A stretch of 64,000 bases of DNA, taken from an uncultured Dehalococcoidia bacterium. GTDB lineage: Bacteria > Chloroflexota > Dehalococcoidia > Lucifugimonadales > GCA-2712585. Below the pieces are notes generated by a model. That model was not told the DNA's origin. It searched no databases and saw only the letters and a list, made by a program, of their open reading frames with translations. The position numbers and the translations under genes were made by a program. The stretch lies in contig OY282371.1 in assembly GCA_958295715.1 (NCBI GenBank), positions 248,001 to 312,000 of the forward strand. The letters are read 5' to 3'. The first letter of the stretch is position 1, and each line of letters starts with the position of its first letter. Shown piece after piece: positions 24,973 to 34,900 of this stretch.

Positions 24973-26064
24973 CTAGGGTAGGCGGATGACGGAACGCAGG
25001 GTCTCGCCCCGCTCCATGGCTTCAAAGGCCGCCTCCGTATCCTCAAGCTTGATTACGCGGGTAACCATCCTGTCCAAGTCCAACTCCCCGCTGAGATACC
25101 AGTTGGCGAGGAGGGGGAAGTCCCGCGACGGCAGGCAGTCGCCGTACCAACTCACCCTGAGGGAGCCGCCCAACCCAAAGAACTGGAGCATGGGCATATC
25201 AAGGGTCATGGTGGGGTCGGGAACGCCGATGAGGGTGCAGACGCCGGCCAGGTCACGGGACCATAGGGCTTGGGAAAGGGTTTGCGGAGCGCCGACGGCC
25301 TCAAAAGAGAAGTCGACGCCGTTCCCGCCGGTTATCTCCTTAATGGCCTCCACCGGGTCCGTCTCCGTGGCGTTCACCGTGTGGGTGGCCCCGAACTCCT
25401 TGGCCCAGGTCAGCTTGTTACCGGCGATGTCCACCCCGATGATGGTCCCGGCCCGGGCCAGCTTGGCCCCCATGATGACGCTGGAGCCGATGCCGCCGCA
25501 CCCGTACACGGCGACGCTGCTGCCCTGGCGCACCCCCGCGGTGTAGAGGCAGGCCCCGACCCCGGTCATAACGCCGCACCCGATGAGGCAGGCCTGTTCC
25601 GGGGGGCAGGCCCTCGGCGCCGGGACCGCCTGCCGCGCCGCCACGACGGTGTGGGTGCAGAAGGTTCCGATTCCCAGGGCCGGGTTCAGCGGGACGCCGT
25701 CCTCCTTGGCGAACATGCGGGGCTGGGCGTTGAGGCTTGCGGAGCAGAGGTTGAGCTTTCCGATGGCGCAGAAGCGGCAGTACCCGCAGGGCGCCCTCCA
25801 GGCGAGGATAACGTAGTCGCCCACCGATGGCTCGGTGACGCCCTCTCCCACGGCCTCCACAATGCCGGCCCCCTCGTGGCCCAGCAGGTAGGGGAACTTA
25901 TCGTCTATCTTGCCCAGCTTGTAGTGGAGGTCGGTGTGGCATACGCCGCTGGCCTGGACCCGCACCAGGACCTCGCCCGGACCCGGCGGCTCAATGAGCA
26001 TCTCCTCCAACCTAGCCGGCTCTCCGGCGGCCCTTGACACGATGCCGTATCCCGTAATAGTCAT
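24973..26064 (-). CDS. Zinc-dependent alcohol dehydrogenase (class III-like)
   Basis: The 363-aa protein is a zinc MDR enzyme. The catalytic zinc ligands are in GVCHTDLH, LLGHEGAG and the later LIGCGVMTG. The structural zinc has four cysteines in APCGYCRFCAIGKLNLC. The NAD-binding motif is AVYGCGGIGSSVIMGAK, followed by IIGVDIAGNKL, with Asp favouring NAD over NADP. It resembles class III and NDMA-type dehydrogenases that oxidise alcohols or thiol adducts of formaldehyde. ATG 26064 is the natural start. Confidence 0.9.
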   Translation of the reverse strand: MTITGYGIVSRAAGEPARLEEMLIEPPGPGEVLVRVQASGVCHTDLHYKLGKIDDKFPYLLGHEGAGIVEAVGEGVTEPSVGDYVILAWRAPCGYCRFCAIGKLNLCSASLNAQPRMFAKEDGVPLNPALGIGTFCTHTVVAARQAVPAPRACPPEQACLIGCGVMTGVGACLYTAGVRQGSSVAVYGCGGIGSSVIMGAKLARAGTIIGVDIAGNKLTWAKEFGATHTVNATETDPVEAIKEITGGNGVDFSFEAVGAPQTLSQALWSRDLAGVCTLIGVPDPTMTLDMPMLQFFGLGGSLRVSWYGDCLPSRDFPLLANWYLSGELDLDRMVTRVIKLEDTEAAFEAMERGETLRSVIRLP

Positions 26065-26225
26065 AACGCGCCCCCTATCGCTTTAACTCTCCGTATCCTA
26101 TCACAATACCCTGGGCAAGCGGGAACCCCGCGCCGGCGCCCGGGGCCGTCCGGCGTTTGGATTCCAACGGGCGCCGTGGTACAGTTTAGCGGTAGGGCCA
26201 ACGCCAATTAAGGAGGGTCGCCGGC

Positions 26226-26420
26226 ATGTTTTCGTTCCTGTTCAAGGTCGTCTTCAAACCCCTCGTTTGGCTTATCAAGCTGCCCTTCAAGCTGGTAATG
26301 CTGCCCTTCACCATAGTGGGATTCATCCAAAAGGTGATGATGACCCTTATGCTTCTCGGATTTCTCGCCCTCATAGGCGTCGTGGTCTGGCTGGTTCTCA
26401 GGTCGGGGGGCGGGTCTTGA
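26226..26420 (+). CDS. Small two-helix membrane protein
   Basis: The 64-aa product has an amphipathic, Lys/Pro-punctuated N-terminal half (KVVFKPLVWLIKLPFKL) and a strongly hydrophobic C-terminal helix (MTLMLLGFLALIGVVVWLVL). AAGGAGGG lies before ATG 26226, a very good ribosome site, and GTGGTACAGTTTAG at 26170-26183 could hold a -10 box. Its stop TGA overlaps the TTG start of the next gene. I do not recognise a family; the pair may form a membrane complex. Confidence 0.65.
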   Translation: MFSFLFKVVFKPLVWLIKLPFKLVMLPFTIVGFIQKVMMTLMLLGFLALIGVVVWLVLRSGGGS

Positions 26421-26836
26421 GCGCCGACGCCACGTCTCTAATAAAGGACGTCGCCATTATCGCCGTGGCCGTGGCGGGGGCGGTCCTGCTGGTGGCCGTA
26501 ACCGCGGGGCTGGCGCGCCTGTACCCCTCCCTGCGCCGGACGGCTTTGAACGTGGAAAGGGCCACCGAGTCGGCGGCGGTGGCGGCGGGAAACGCGGCGT
26601 CGGCGTCGGAGAGCATGGCGGAAGCGGCGTCCAGCGTCAAGGAGGCCGCGGCCAACGCCGCGGAAGCGACGGCGGAGGCGGCCTCCAAGGCGGCCAAGGT
26701 GTCGGAGAACGTAGCCGAGGCCACGGCCAACGCGGCCACGGCCTCTAGACTGCTGGGGCAGCTAGGCGACTCCGATGGCGAAAAGGGGGGAGCGAGCGAC
26801 CTGATGAAGCTCGTTTGGCGGGTCATCCGCCGGTAG
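26417..26836 (+). CDS. Membrane-anchored Ala-rich coiled-coil protein
   Basis: The 139-aa protein has one membrane helix (IIAVAVAGAVLLVAVTAGLA, about residues 13-32), then an alanine-rich segment of about 70 residues with a repeating A-x-x-A-x-x-A-A spacing (AAEATAEAASKAAKVSENVA) that should form a long helix or coiled coil, much like DUF948 or LEA-type proteins. It ends in a short basic tail. It starts at TTG 26417, in the sequence TCTTGAGC where the previous gene stops, so translation is coupled. The function is unknown. Confidence 0.6.
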   Translation: MSADATSLIKDVAIIAVAVAGAVLLVAVTAGLARLYPSLRRTALNVERATESAAVAAGNAASASESMAEAASSVKEAAANAAEATAEAASKAAKVSENVAEATANAATASRLLGQLGDSDGEKGGASDLMKLVWRVIRR

Positions 26837-27050
26837 CGGGCGCGGCGCCTCCACCTCACAATCCTTGACATTCAGTTGGCCCCTTTGTATGTTACTCAAT
26901 GCCCCTATCGCTTGCCCCTATCACTTGAATAACACACGCGCATCTGAGGCTGCGGCTGGGAGGCGGCTCCAACCCTCCTCAGCGGCTTAACGGCAAGGAT
27001 CCGGGCGATGGCGGCGAGGCGCCGCAACCTGTACCGCAAGGGGACTGCTC

Positions 27051-28739
27051 ATGGCTAGGGCTCTTCTGCTATCCGCGACCCTTCTGCTTCTAGTGGCCCT
27101 CACCGCGTGCTTGAGGAACCCCACCGCGACACCCACGGCGGAGCCTAGCCCGACGCCAACGCCTGTCCCGGTTCCCACGGTGGCCCTCACAGTCGCGCCG
27201 ACGGTGGCGCCGACGGTGGTTCCCACAGCGACGCCTCGGCCCACGCCGCGACCGACGCCCAGACCAACGCCGGCGTCCACGCCGACACGGGTTCCAACCG
27301 CCACGCCTAGGCCCACGCCGCGACCGACGCCCATCCCCACGCCTACCCCGGCGCCGACTCCTATTCCCACCCCCATCCCGACGCCTACACCGGCGCCGAC
27401 GCCGGTTCCTACCCCTATCCCAACGCCCGCGCCCACGCCGACCCCGGTTCCAACCCCCACCCCCACGCCGGCCCCGCCAACGGCGGCCGAAGTATTCGCC
27501 CGGGTGTCCCCCTCCGTGGCCTACGTCGAAACGGGCGTCGCCACAGGAAGCGGCATACTTATTGAAGGGGGATACGTCATCACCAACGCCCACGTCGTGT
27601 GGACCCACAACACGGCTAGGGTGGTGTTCCCCGATGGCTCTGAGCATGAGGACGCGCCGGTCACCCACGTGGACCTGCTGGCCGACCTGGCGATTATCGG
27701 CCCCCTAGATACCGAGCTTGAACCCCTGGAATTCGGAGACGGGGAGGCCCTGCCCATAGCCAGCAACGTCTACCTCATCGGCTATCCCGCCGAGTTGGAG
27801 AATGAGAACGTCAAGCCCACCATCACGCGGGGCATACTCTCGCGGCTGCGGCAGTCCGGCTCCGTGGGCGTCACCTATCTACAGACCGACACCGCCATCG
27901 CAGGCGGCCAGAGCGGGGGGCCTCTCTTTTCTGAGGATGGATACGTAATCGGCATGTCCACCTTCGCCTTGGCCTCCTTCACCTTCGCCCTCAACTCGTC
28001 GGTCACCGACATAAGCGAGAAGGTCCAGGCCCTCCTCAACGAAGACCCGTCGGCCGCGCCGGTGAACCGCCGTGTAACCCTGGAGGGCGCAAGGACCAGG
28101 TATAACTTCTCGCTGGATAACCTGTGGGACGCGACGACCTTTGTGATAAGCGAGCCTGTGGGAACCGAGGTGGACATAAGCATAAACAGCGAGAACGACG
28201 TGAATTTCACCGTGGTGAACCCCCGCCGCACTAAGGTCCTCTCGGTGGACTCTAGGAAAACCGGGGCTGAGTCGGGTTCCTTTAAGGTGGGATATGACGG
28301 CCCCTACTTCCTCACTGTGGGCCAGTCCACCAAAGGCCCCGCCCGCGTTAACCTTAACAGCAGCGTCGCCATCTCTCTGTACAAGGACGTTGACGACGGG
28401 CAGAGCGTCTCCGCCGGTCAGACCGTCACCGGGGCGGTGGAGTTTCCCGCGGACCAGGACTACTTCATCATTGACATGGTGGAAGGCGACAGCATCGACA
28501 TACTCGTGGAGGCGGTGCTTATGGACCCCTACGTTGTGGTCCACTGGCTGAGCGGCTCCTACCCGGAGCAGTGGATAGCCGACGACGACAGCGGGGTCGG
28601 GGTCTTTGGGTGGGACGCCAAGCTCACCTTTGAGGCCCCCCACAGCGGCAACTTCTACATCCTGGTGAGGGACGTCTTCGATAACAGGGTTGGGGGATAC
28701 GTCCTCTCAGTAAGCGAAACGCCCCCGCCGGCCTCTTGA
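27051..28739 (+). CDS. Lipoprotein trypsin-like serine protease with Pro/Thr linker and C-terminal PPC-like domain
   Basis: The 562-aa product has a lipoprotein signal ([20 protein letters not shown]). Residues 25-145 are a low-complexity Thr-Pro linker built from [10 protein letters not shown] and [10 protein letters not shown] units. The protease domain follows (about 150-330) with His in ITNAHVV, Asp in DLLADLAII and Ser in [12 protein letters not shown], the HtrA/DegP catalytic order. No PDZ domain is seen. Two beta-sandwich units follow, the last with [17 protein letters not shown] and [13 protein letters not shown], as in bacterial pre-peptidase C-terminal domains. It probably acts outside the membrane. 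Confidence 0.88.
   Translation: MARALLLSATLLLLVALTACLRNPTATPTAEPSPTPTPVPVPTVALTVAPTVAPTVVPTATPRPTPRPTPRPTPASTPTRVPTATPRPTPRPTPIPTPTPAPTPIPTPIPTPTPAPTPVPTPIPTPAPTPTPVPTPTPTPAPPTAAEVFARVSPSVAYVETGVATGSGILIEGGYVITNAHVVWTHNTARVVFPDGSEHEDAPVTHVDLLADLAIIGPLDTELEPLEFGDGEALPIASNVYLIGYPAELENENVKPTITRGILSRLRQSGSVGVTYLQTDTAIAGGQSGGPLFSEDGYVIGMSTFALASFTFALNSSVTDISEKVQALLNEDPSAAPVNRRVTLEGARTRYNFSLDNLWDATTFVISEPVGTEVDISINSENDVNFTVVNPRRTKVLSVDSRKTGAESGSFKVGYDGPYFLTVGQSTKGPARVNLNSSVAISLYKDVDDGQSVSAGQTVTGAVEFPADQDYFIIDMVEGDSIDILVEAVLMDPYVVVHWLSGSYPEQWIADDDSGVGVFGWDAKLTFEAPHSGNFYILVRDVFDNRVGGYVLSVSETPPPAS
27120..27480. repeat. Minisatellite-like coding repeat of the Thr-Pro linker
   Basis: Short units such as CCCACGCCGACC and CCGACGCCCAGACC recur throughout, in frame with the protease gene. 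Because they encode the flexible linker, unit number can change by slippage without breaking the reading frame. Confidence 0.8.
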
Positions 28740-29299
28740 CGGGGCGCCTTCCCCCTTACGCCGTCCTTCCGGTGAACTGACCGCGCCCGGCCCCCCTCCC
28801 GTCATTCCCGCGCAGGCGGGAATCCAGGAAGGCCCCATTGCAGAACCAGCGCCCCGAACCTCAGCGCCGCATGTGGATGGGGCCTCTGGCCCTCTGCCAG
28901 CAGGGGTTGGGCGCATATCCATGTGGTTGGAGAGGGGGGATGGATTCCCGCCTGCGCGGGAAGGGCGCGTGCGCCCACTTAAGTTTTGAACAGCGTTGGT
29001 TCTGGGTTGGAGGCGTGGCTTCCTGCCCCGTTATGCCCACCACCCTCTTAATCCGTCATTCCCGTGAAAACGGGAATCCAGGAACCCTTCATCCCAAAAC
29101 CAAGGCTTCAAACCCCAGGGTCACCCGTAGGCGCGCCCCTAATGCGGGTGTCGTTGTAACGGGACCGATTCTTACTGGCGCCGTTGCATTGTCGCAGCGG
29201 GGGTAAGGAAGATGGATTCCCGCCTGCGCGGGAATGACGGATAGGGGGGAAGCGGGCGGGAATGACATATGGACGGATGGCGCGCGCCCCGGCTACGCC
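28740..29299. repeat. Gene-free spacer with palindromes and composite repeat
   Basis: Palindromes occur at about 28799-28826, 28941-28965, 29056-29082 and 29214-29238. The core with GGGCGCGTGCGCCCACTTAA and a GTTTTGAACAGCGTTGG block lies at 28964-29008. Bases 29105-29215 match about 110 bp at 42300-42420 (both end GTAAGGAAGATGGATTCCCG). No gene or RNA is seen. Confidence 0.8.
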
Positions 29300-30655
29300 C
29301 TAGAACTTGTAGAAGTGGTGCCTGAGTTCGAACTCCACGTCGCGCTGGGAGAACAGTTCCCAGTCGGCCCGCCGGATGGCCAGGTAGGAGTTCGACAGGG
29401 CCGGCCCCATGGCGTCTAGCAGCAGCGGGTCGCCTTCCAACGCTGCGATGGCCTCCGGCAGCGACTGGGGCAGGCGCACGATGCCCCGGCTCTCCAACTC
29501 CTCCGCCGTCAGCCGCACCGGGTCAACGTCAATCCACTGCTCCCTGCGGGGGCGCAGTTCCCGCTCGATCCCGTCGAGGCCGGCGGCTATCAGCCCGCCC
29601 AGGGATATGTAGGGGTTGGAACTGGAGTCCGACGGGCGAAACTCCAGGTTGGTGGAGGCCATCTCCGATCCCCAGAACAGCGACGGTATTCGCAGGGCGG
29701 CTTCCCGGTTGTCCGGCCCCCAGCAGGTGAAGGCCGTGCTCCACGACCCGGGGGACAGCCGCCGGTAGCTGTTCATGCTGGGGCAGGTGAGGGCCACCAA
29801 GGCCGGCAGATGCTCCATTATGCCGCCGATGAAATGGTAGGCCATGGGACTGAGGTTATGGGGGTCCGACGAGTCGTAGAACAGGTTTGTCTCCCCGCTA
29901 GCGTCCCACGCGCTGAGGTGAACGTGCAGGCCGTTGCCCGCCTGTTCCGGGAAGGGTTTGGGCGCGAAGGAGGCGTACATGCCGTGCCGCCAGGCCACGT
30001 TCCGCACCGTCTCCCGGTAGATGAGGTGGTTGTCGGCGGCCCGCAAGGCCCCGTCGTGTTCAATGCTCAACTCGTGCTGGCCGTGGCCCAACTCCGGGTA
30101 GTACTGCTGCACCCGGAGGCCCTGGGTTTGCAGGGCCGCCACCACATCGTCCACCACGTCCTGGGCGAAGGTGGCGCCGATGCTGGCGTTGTCAAGGCTG
30201 GTGTCGATGGGCGTGAACTTTTCGCCTGCTTTGGTCGCGAGATACCACTCAGGCTCCATGGCGGCCTGAATGGTTAGACCCATGGACTCGGCCCGGGCCA
30301 GGGTCCGCTTCAGGAAACTTCGCGGGCAGGCGTCCCAGGGTTGGCGCGAAACGGTTATCAGGTCACACAGCATGAGCGCTCGTTTGGGCGCGTAGGGAAG
30401 ATGGGTGAAGGTGCCGGTGTCCGGTATCAACCTCACCTCGCCCACAGGCCCCATACCCTCCACCACCAACAACTGGTCCATGTCCGTCATGGCCTGCATG
30501 GCGAGGGTCAGGCCCATGCCCGAATCGAGCTTCCGCTCGAGGCCCGACACGTGGGTGGCCTTGCCCCGGATGATCCCGCCGTTGTCGCAGAACAGGAAGG
30601 TGATAAGCTGCACGCTGGCGGCCTTGGCCTGCCGGACAATTTCGCCGTGGTCCAT
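29300..30655 (-). CDS. Glutamine synthetase-like ligase
   Basis: The 451-aa protein has the glutamine synthetase fold. Metal and ATP motifs include AAMEPEWYLA (the E-x-E type ligand pair), LGHGQHELSI, GNGLHVHLSAWD (nucleotide loop), NSYRRLSPGSWSTAF and STNLEFRPSDSSSNPYISLG. Its overall form is closer to gamma-glutamyl-amine ligases and GlnA-like proteins than to assimilatory GlnA. The product could be gamma-glutamylmethylamide or another amide. It is 363 bp from the next gene, so it may be transcribed alone. Confidence 0.83.
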   Translation of the reverse strand: MDHGEIVRQAKAASVQLITFLFCDNGGIIRGKATHVSGLERKLDSGMGLTLAMQAMTDMDQLLVVEGMGPVGEVRLIPDTGTFTHLPYAPKRALMLCDLITVSRQPWDACPRSFLKRTLARAESMGLTIQAAMEPEWYLATKAGEKFTPIDTSLDNASIGATFAQDVVDDVVAALQTQGLRVQQYYPELGHGQHELSIEHDGALRAADNHLIYRETVRNVAWRHGMYASFAPKPFPEQAGNGLHVHLSAWDASGETNLFYDSSDPHNLSPMAYHFIGGIMEHLPALVALTCPSMNSYRRLSPGSWSTAFTCWGPDNREAALRIPSLFWGSEMASTNLEFRPSDSSSNPYISLGGLIAAGLDGIERELRPRREQWIDVDPVRLTAEELESRGIVRLPQSLPEAIAALEGDPLLLDAMGPALSNSYLAIRRADWELFSQRDVEFELRHHFYKF

Positions 30656-31018
30656 CTACTTATTCTCCCGGCTATTGATTCTCTTGGGCGTGGTTTCTTA
30701 AAGGAAACTCACTGTCGGCATCCCCGCCGCCCATTGCCATTCCCGCCCTCTCCCGCCGACATGCCCGCGTCCCTCTCGTCATTCCCGCCCCCCTTTTATC
30801 GTCATTCCCGTGAAAACGGGAATCCAGGAAGGCCCCAACGCAGAACCAACTTTCCTCAAAACTAAGTGGGCACACGTGCCCTTCCCGCGCAGGAGGGAAT
30901 TCAGGAGGCCCCGACGCAGAACCGACTTTCCTCAAAACTAAGTGGGCACACGTGCCCTTCCCGTTTTCACGGGAATGACGGGAAAGGAGTAAGACCAACG
31001 CCCATAGCCCCTTGGCGG
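30656..31018. repeat. Spacer with tandem composite repeat
   Basis: Palindromes lie at about 30800-30826, 30876-30900 and 30955-30980. The core with GGGCACACGTGCCC and CAGAACCAACTTTCCTCAAA occurs twice, with a period of about 76 bp (30832-30960). No gene is present. Confidence 0.8.
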
Positions 31019-32353
31019 CTAGACCAGGTTATCCTGGCGCATCCCGGCCAGACACCGCTCGAAGGCCGCCAGCGTCTTATCTATGTCCTGCTCCCGGTGG
31101 GCCGCCGAGACGATGAACCCCCGCCCGCCCATGACGTCAACCCCGGCGTTCAGCATCCCGCGCTTGAAGCCGGGCCCCGCCCCCGGCTTGGCCGCCGTGT
31201 GAAGGGTCTCGCGCGGTATCTTCCACACGTCCTCCGGCTCACTCTCCACCCCGAAGGCCACCATCACCAGGGAACTCACCCCATGGGCGACCCCCGTCAC
31301 CTCCATCTTGGACAGCGTGTCGTTAAGCCCCGCCCTCAGCCGCGCGGCCATGGCGTCGGCCCGCTCGTTGATAGGCTCTCTGGCCAGCGTCTCGAGGCAC
31401 GTCGCCCCCGCGACCGCCGACAGGGGGTTGGCGTTGAAGGTGCCCGGGTGGGACACCCGCTTGGCGTTGTCCCACTCGGGGTCTCCCCGGTGGGATATCA
31501 TGTCTATAATCTCGGCCCTGCCTCCAACCACGCCGCCCGGCAATCCGCCGGCCACTATCTTGGCCATGGTCGTCAGGTCGGGCTTCACGCCGTAGCGCAC
31601 CTGAGCGCCGCCGCTGGACAGCCGGAACCCGGTAACCACCTCGTCCAGTATCAGCAGGACCCCGCGCCGCTCGGTGACCTCCCGCAGCTGGTGCAGGAAC
31701 TCCGGCGCCTTGAAGGGGTACTGGCCCATGTGGGCCCCCGTGGGTTCGGTGATGAGGGCCGCCACGTCGCCATCCCGCGCGAGGGCGTCCTCCACGACGC
31801 CAATGTCCCCGGGCGGCAGGACTATCATCGACTCCCAGGTGGAGTCGGGCACGCCCCCGGCGCCGCCATCGGAGCCGGCGATGGCGTAGTCGTGCCAGCC
31901 GTGGAAGTGGTCCTGGAACTTTATTATCTTGCGCTTACCCGTATACGCCCGGGCCAACCGCATGGCCATCATCGTGGCCTCGGTCCCGGAGCTGTGGAAC
32001 CGCAGCTTCTCCACCGACGGCACCAGCCCCTTAATGGCGTTGGCCCATCGCAGTTCCAACTCCGTGCTGCCGCCCAAGTGGGTGCCCCTTCCCACCTGCT
32101 CGGCCACGGCGGCGGCGATGGCCGGGTGGGAGTGTCCCAGAATGAGGGAGCCGTGGCCGCACACGTAGTCCACGTACTCGTTGCCGTCAACGTCCCACTT
32201 GGTCGCTCCCGCGGCGTGGGTCATCACCAAGGGAAAGGGCGTCACGCGCCGGGTGTCGTGGGTCACGCCGTCGGCGAACACCGCCGATGCTTCCTCAAAA
32301 ATCCGAGCCGACTTGGGATGCAGGCTCACGTATTCCCGGTCTATGGTGGACAT
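31019..32353 (-). CDS. Class III aminotransferase, glutamate-1-semialdehyde aminomutase-like
   Basis: The 444-aa PLP enzyme resembles HemL. Visible features are GHGSLILGHSHPAI, FHSSGTEATMMAMRLARAYT (phosphate-binding), FQDHFHGWHDY, LILDEVVTGFR with the pyridine-binding Asp, and the PLP lysine in TMAKIVAGGLPGG. HemL makes 5-aminolevulinate, but many homologues in heterotrophs are other transaminases, and no heme genes surround it, so the reaction is left open. ATG 32353 is preceded by GGGAGGAA. It diverges from threonine synthase. Confidence 0.85.
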   Translation of the reverse strand: MSTIDREYVSLHPKSARIFEEASAVFADGVTHDTRRVTPFPLVMTHAAGATKWDVDGNEYVDYVCGHGSLILGHSHPAIAAAVAEQVGRGTHLGGSTELELRWANAIKGLVPSVEKLRFHSSGTEATMMAMRLARAYTGKRKIIKFQDHFHGWHDYAIAGSDGGAGGVPDSTWESMIVLPPGDIGVVEDALARDGDVAALITEPTGAHMGQYPFKAPEFLHQLREVTERRGVLLILDEVVTGFRLSSGGAQVRYGVKPDLTTMAKIVAGGLPGGVVGGRAEIIDMISHRGDPEWDNAKRVSHPGTFNANPLSAVAGATCLETLAREPINERADAMAARLRAGLNDTLSKMEVTGVAHGVSSLVMVAFGVESEPEDVWKIPRETLHTAAKPGAGPGFKRGMLNAGVDVMGGRGFIVSAAHREQDIDKTLAAFERCLAGMRQDNLV

Positions 32354-32466
32354 GGACTATTCCTCCCTCGCGAGGCAGCCTGTTCAGGCGGCCAAAACCC
32401 CTCTCTGGGGAAAGGATGCGCCTAATGATACAATAACCCCATCACCACAACAAGGAGCGCCCACCC

Positions 32467-33642
32467 ATGAACAGCCGCCTCACCCATTTGGAGTGCACCT
32501 GGTGCGGGAAGGAACACGCCCACGCCCAGCCCATAAGGACGTGCCCCGACTGTGGGAAGGTCCTGTTCGCCCGCTACGACCTCGCCGCCGTCAAACGAGA
32601 GGTGAACAGGGACGCCCTCAGCGGCCGGCCCAGCGACATGTGGCGCTTCTACGAACTGATGCCGGTCATCGACCCCAAGAACGTGGTCACGCTGGGCGAG
32701 GGCGGGACTCCCCTCCTACGAGCTAGGAACTTGGGGGCGATGCTGGGTCTTGAGAACCTTTACATAAAGGATGAGGGCCTGAATCCCACCGGCTCCTTCA
32801 AGGCGCGGGGGCTGTCCGCCGCCGTGTCCAAGGCCCTAGAGGTGGGACAGACCCGCGTCACCATGCCCACGGCCGGCAACGCCGGCGGCGCCCTGGCGGC
32901 CTACGCCGCCAAGGCCGGCATGGAGGCCACCGTCTTCATGCCCAAGGACGCCCCGGAGGCCAACAAGAAGGAGTGCCTGGCCCTCGGCTCCAACCTCGTC
33001 CTCGTCGACGGCCTCATCAACGACGCCGGGCGCATCTCTCAGGAGAAGGCCCAGCAGGAGGGCCTGTTCGACCTCTCCACCCTCAGAGAGCCTTACAGGG
33101 CCGAGGGCAAGAAGACCATGGCCTTGGAGCTTGCCATGGACTTGGGCTGGCGCGCGCCTGACGTTATTGTGTATCCCACCGGCGGCGGCACCGGGATTGT
33201 GGGCATGTGGAAGGCCTTTCAGGAGCTCCGGGCCCTGGGTTGGATAGACAGCCCTCAGCCCAGGTTCATCTGCATCCAGGCGGAGGGATGCCAACCCCTG
33301 GTGAAGGCCTTTCACGAAGGCTCGAAGACCGCGGAACCTTGGGCCAACGCGTCCACCGACGCCGCGGGACTGCGGGTTCCCGCCGTCTTTGCGGACTACA
33401 TTATCCTGGAGGTCCTTCGCGAGACGGGGGGAACGGCCATCGCGGTGTCCGACTCCGAAATGGTCCACGCCATGAGGGAAATGGGGACCGCCGAGGGGGT
33501 CTTCCCCGCCCCGGAGGGCGCGGCCACCCTGGTGGGCCTGAGGCGTCTCCTGGACCAGAACCTGCTGCAAGGCTCCGAGACCGTCATACTTATGAACACC
33601 GGCTCCGGCTACAAGTACATGGACCTGCTCAGCGCGCCATAG
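32467..33642 (+). CDS. thrC: Threonine synthase
   Basis: The 391-aa enzyme converts O-phosphohomoserine to threonine. An N-terminal zinc ribbon (CTWCGKEH and CPDCGK) precedes the fold type II PLP domain, a common form of ThrC. The PLP lysine is in NPTGSFKARG, the phosphate-binding loop is TAGNAGGALAA, and PTGGGTGIVGMWKAF is the second glycine loop. AAGGAG stands before ATG 32467, and GATACAATAACC at 32427-32438 is a plausible -10 (TACAAT). It is divergent from the aminotransferase gene, sharing a 113-bp intergenic region. Confidence 0.9.
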   Translation: MNSRLTHLECTWCGKEHAHAQPIRTCPDCGKVLFARYDLAAVKREVNRDALSGRPSDMWRFYELMPVIDPKNVVTLGEGGTPLLRARNLGAMLGLENLYIKDEGLNPTGSFKARGLSAAVSKALEVGQTRVTMPTAGNAGGALAAYAAKAGMEATVFMPKDAPEANKKECLALGSNLVLVDGLINDAGRISQEKAQQEGLFDLSTLREPYRAEGKKTMALELAMDLGWRAPDVIVYPTGGGTGIVGMWKAFQELRALGWIDSPQPRFICIQAEGCQPLVKAFHEGSKTAEPWANASTDAAGLRVPAVFADYIILEVLRETGGTAIAVSDSEMVHAMREMGTAEGVFPAPEGAATLVGLRRLLDQNLLQGSETVILMNTGSGYKYMDLLSAP

Positions 33643-34010
33643 GGCCGACCGGCTCCAACCGGCCCGTTCTGGGAGGGCAGACCTGTCCATAGCGGGAATC
33701 CCCCGCCAACCGCCGTTCCCGCGCAGGCGGGAAGGGCGCGTGACTTCCCCCTATCCGTCATTCCCGCGCAGGCGGGAATCCATCCCCTCCCCCGCCGGTG
33801 TTGGCAAGAGAAGCGGCGCCACGCCGCCACGCCTGACTCTTTTCGTCATTCGTCGGTAGGGGAGAGCCGCGGCGCGGTCTATGGGGTCAGTTCTGCGACA
33901 TGGCCTTCCTGGATTCCCGTTTTCACGGGAATGACGGATAGGGGGGCGGGAATGACGGATGGGAGGGCGGCGTTGCGGCGGGCCAACGGCCCACCAGCCC
34001 GGAAGCGCGG
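33643..34010. repeat. Spacer with three palindromes
   Basis: Palindromes lie at about 33715-33735, 33757-33783 and 33911-33937; the first ends in GGGAAGGGCGCGTGAC, the start of a truncated composite core. No gene, terminator with a U-tract or RNA is seen. Confidence 0.75.
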
Positions 34011-34856
34011 CTAGAGGGTGGCCCTGGCCACCTCCTCCAACTGCGCGGATATCTCCTGCTCGGTCTTGGCGGGCTGTATGCGTATGATTACCCTGGCGGC
34101 CCCGCCCTCCAGGTACGCCTTCACCTCCTCCCGGTCGGGGGCCTGCCCGTGGATGGATATGGTCAGCGACGCCGGGTCCCGGTTGGCCCTTACTGCCAGG
34201 CCGTCCAACTCGGCCCGCTTCTGTCGCAGCTCCTCAACGCTCAGGCGGTTGGGCAGCCACCCGTCGGCCCAGCGGACCACCCGCTTCAGCACGTTGGGGG
34301 CCATGCCGCCCAGCAGCACCGGCGGGTGGGGCTTCTGGGCCGGCTTGGGGTAGGACTTGACGGGTGGAAAATCGTAGTACCGGCCCCGGTGGGACGCCGC
34401 CTCCTGGGTCCAAAGCTTCTTCATAACCTCCACCGACTCCCTGGCCTGGGTCCACCGGTGGTCGAAGTCGCCGCCCATTATCTCCGTCTCCTCGCGGAGC
34501 CACCCCACGCCTATGCCAAAGAGAAACCGCCCCCCGCTGAAGTGGTCTAGGGTGGAGACCTCCTTGGCCAAGAGCAGCGGGTTGCGCTCGGGGACAAGGG
34601 TTATGCCGGTGCCCAGCTTGATGGTCTTCGTGACCCCGGAGGCGCGGGCCAGGGCTACGAATGGGTCCACAAAGTGGGAGTAGCTCTCCGGTATCACGCC
34701 GTCGGCGGAGGCGGGAAAGGGGCTGTCGCTGTGCACGGGTATGATGGGGTGTTCCGCGCACCACAGGGACTCAAAACCCAGGGACTCGGCCTTCTCAGCT
34801 ATGAATGCCACGTCCACAAGGTAGGCCGGCAGGGGCACGGTGACGCCGATGTTCAT
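34011..34856 (-). CDS. LLM class F420-dependent oxidoreductase
   Basis: The 281-aa protein is a luciferase-like TIM barrel: MNIGVTVPLPAYLVDVAFIA, AEKAESLGFESLWCAEH, LGTGITLVPERNPLLLAKEV, LDHFSGGRFLFGIGVGWLREE and PPVLLGGMAPNVLKRVVRWADGW. The last two regions are the family signatures for F420-type LLM enzymes, many of which are reductases of unsaturated substrates. ATG 34856 is chosen because homology begins there; a longer frame to 35273 lies inside the acylase gene. It follows the acylase by 44 bp on the same strand, so the two may be co-transcribed. Confidence 0.87.
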   Translation of the reverse strand: MNIGVTVPLPAYLVDVAFIAEKAESLGFESLWCAEHPIIPVHSDSPFPASADGVIPESYSHFVDPFVALARASGVTKTIKLGTGITLVPERNPLLLAKEVSTLDHFSGGRFLFGIGVGWLREETEIMGGDFDHRWTQARESVEVMKKLWTQEAASHRGRYYDFPPVKSYPKPAQKPHPPVLLGGMAPNVLKRVVRWADGWLPNRLSVEELRQKRAELDGLAVRANRDPASLTISIHGQAPDREEVKAYLEGGAARVIIRIQPAKTEQEISAQLEEVARATL

Positions 34857-34900
34857 TTCGCTTGCCTCTCGTTTTGATGCTGTTGGAAGGGGGCCTCGGC

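Noticed and set aside
27090-27668. Arg/Gly-rich frame on the minus strand
   Set aside because: It is the opposite strand of the Thr-Pro linker repeat.
30866-32425. A 519-codon open frame on the plus strand
   Set aside because: It is antisense to the aminotransferase gene, low in complexity and starts in a palindromic repeat.
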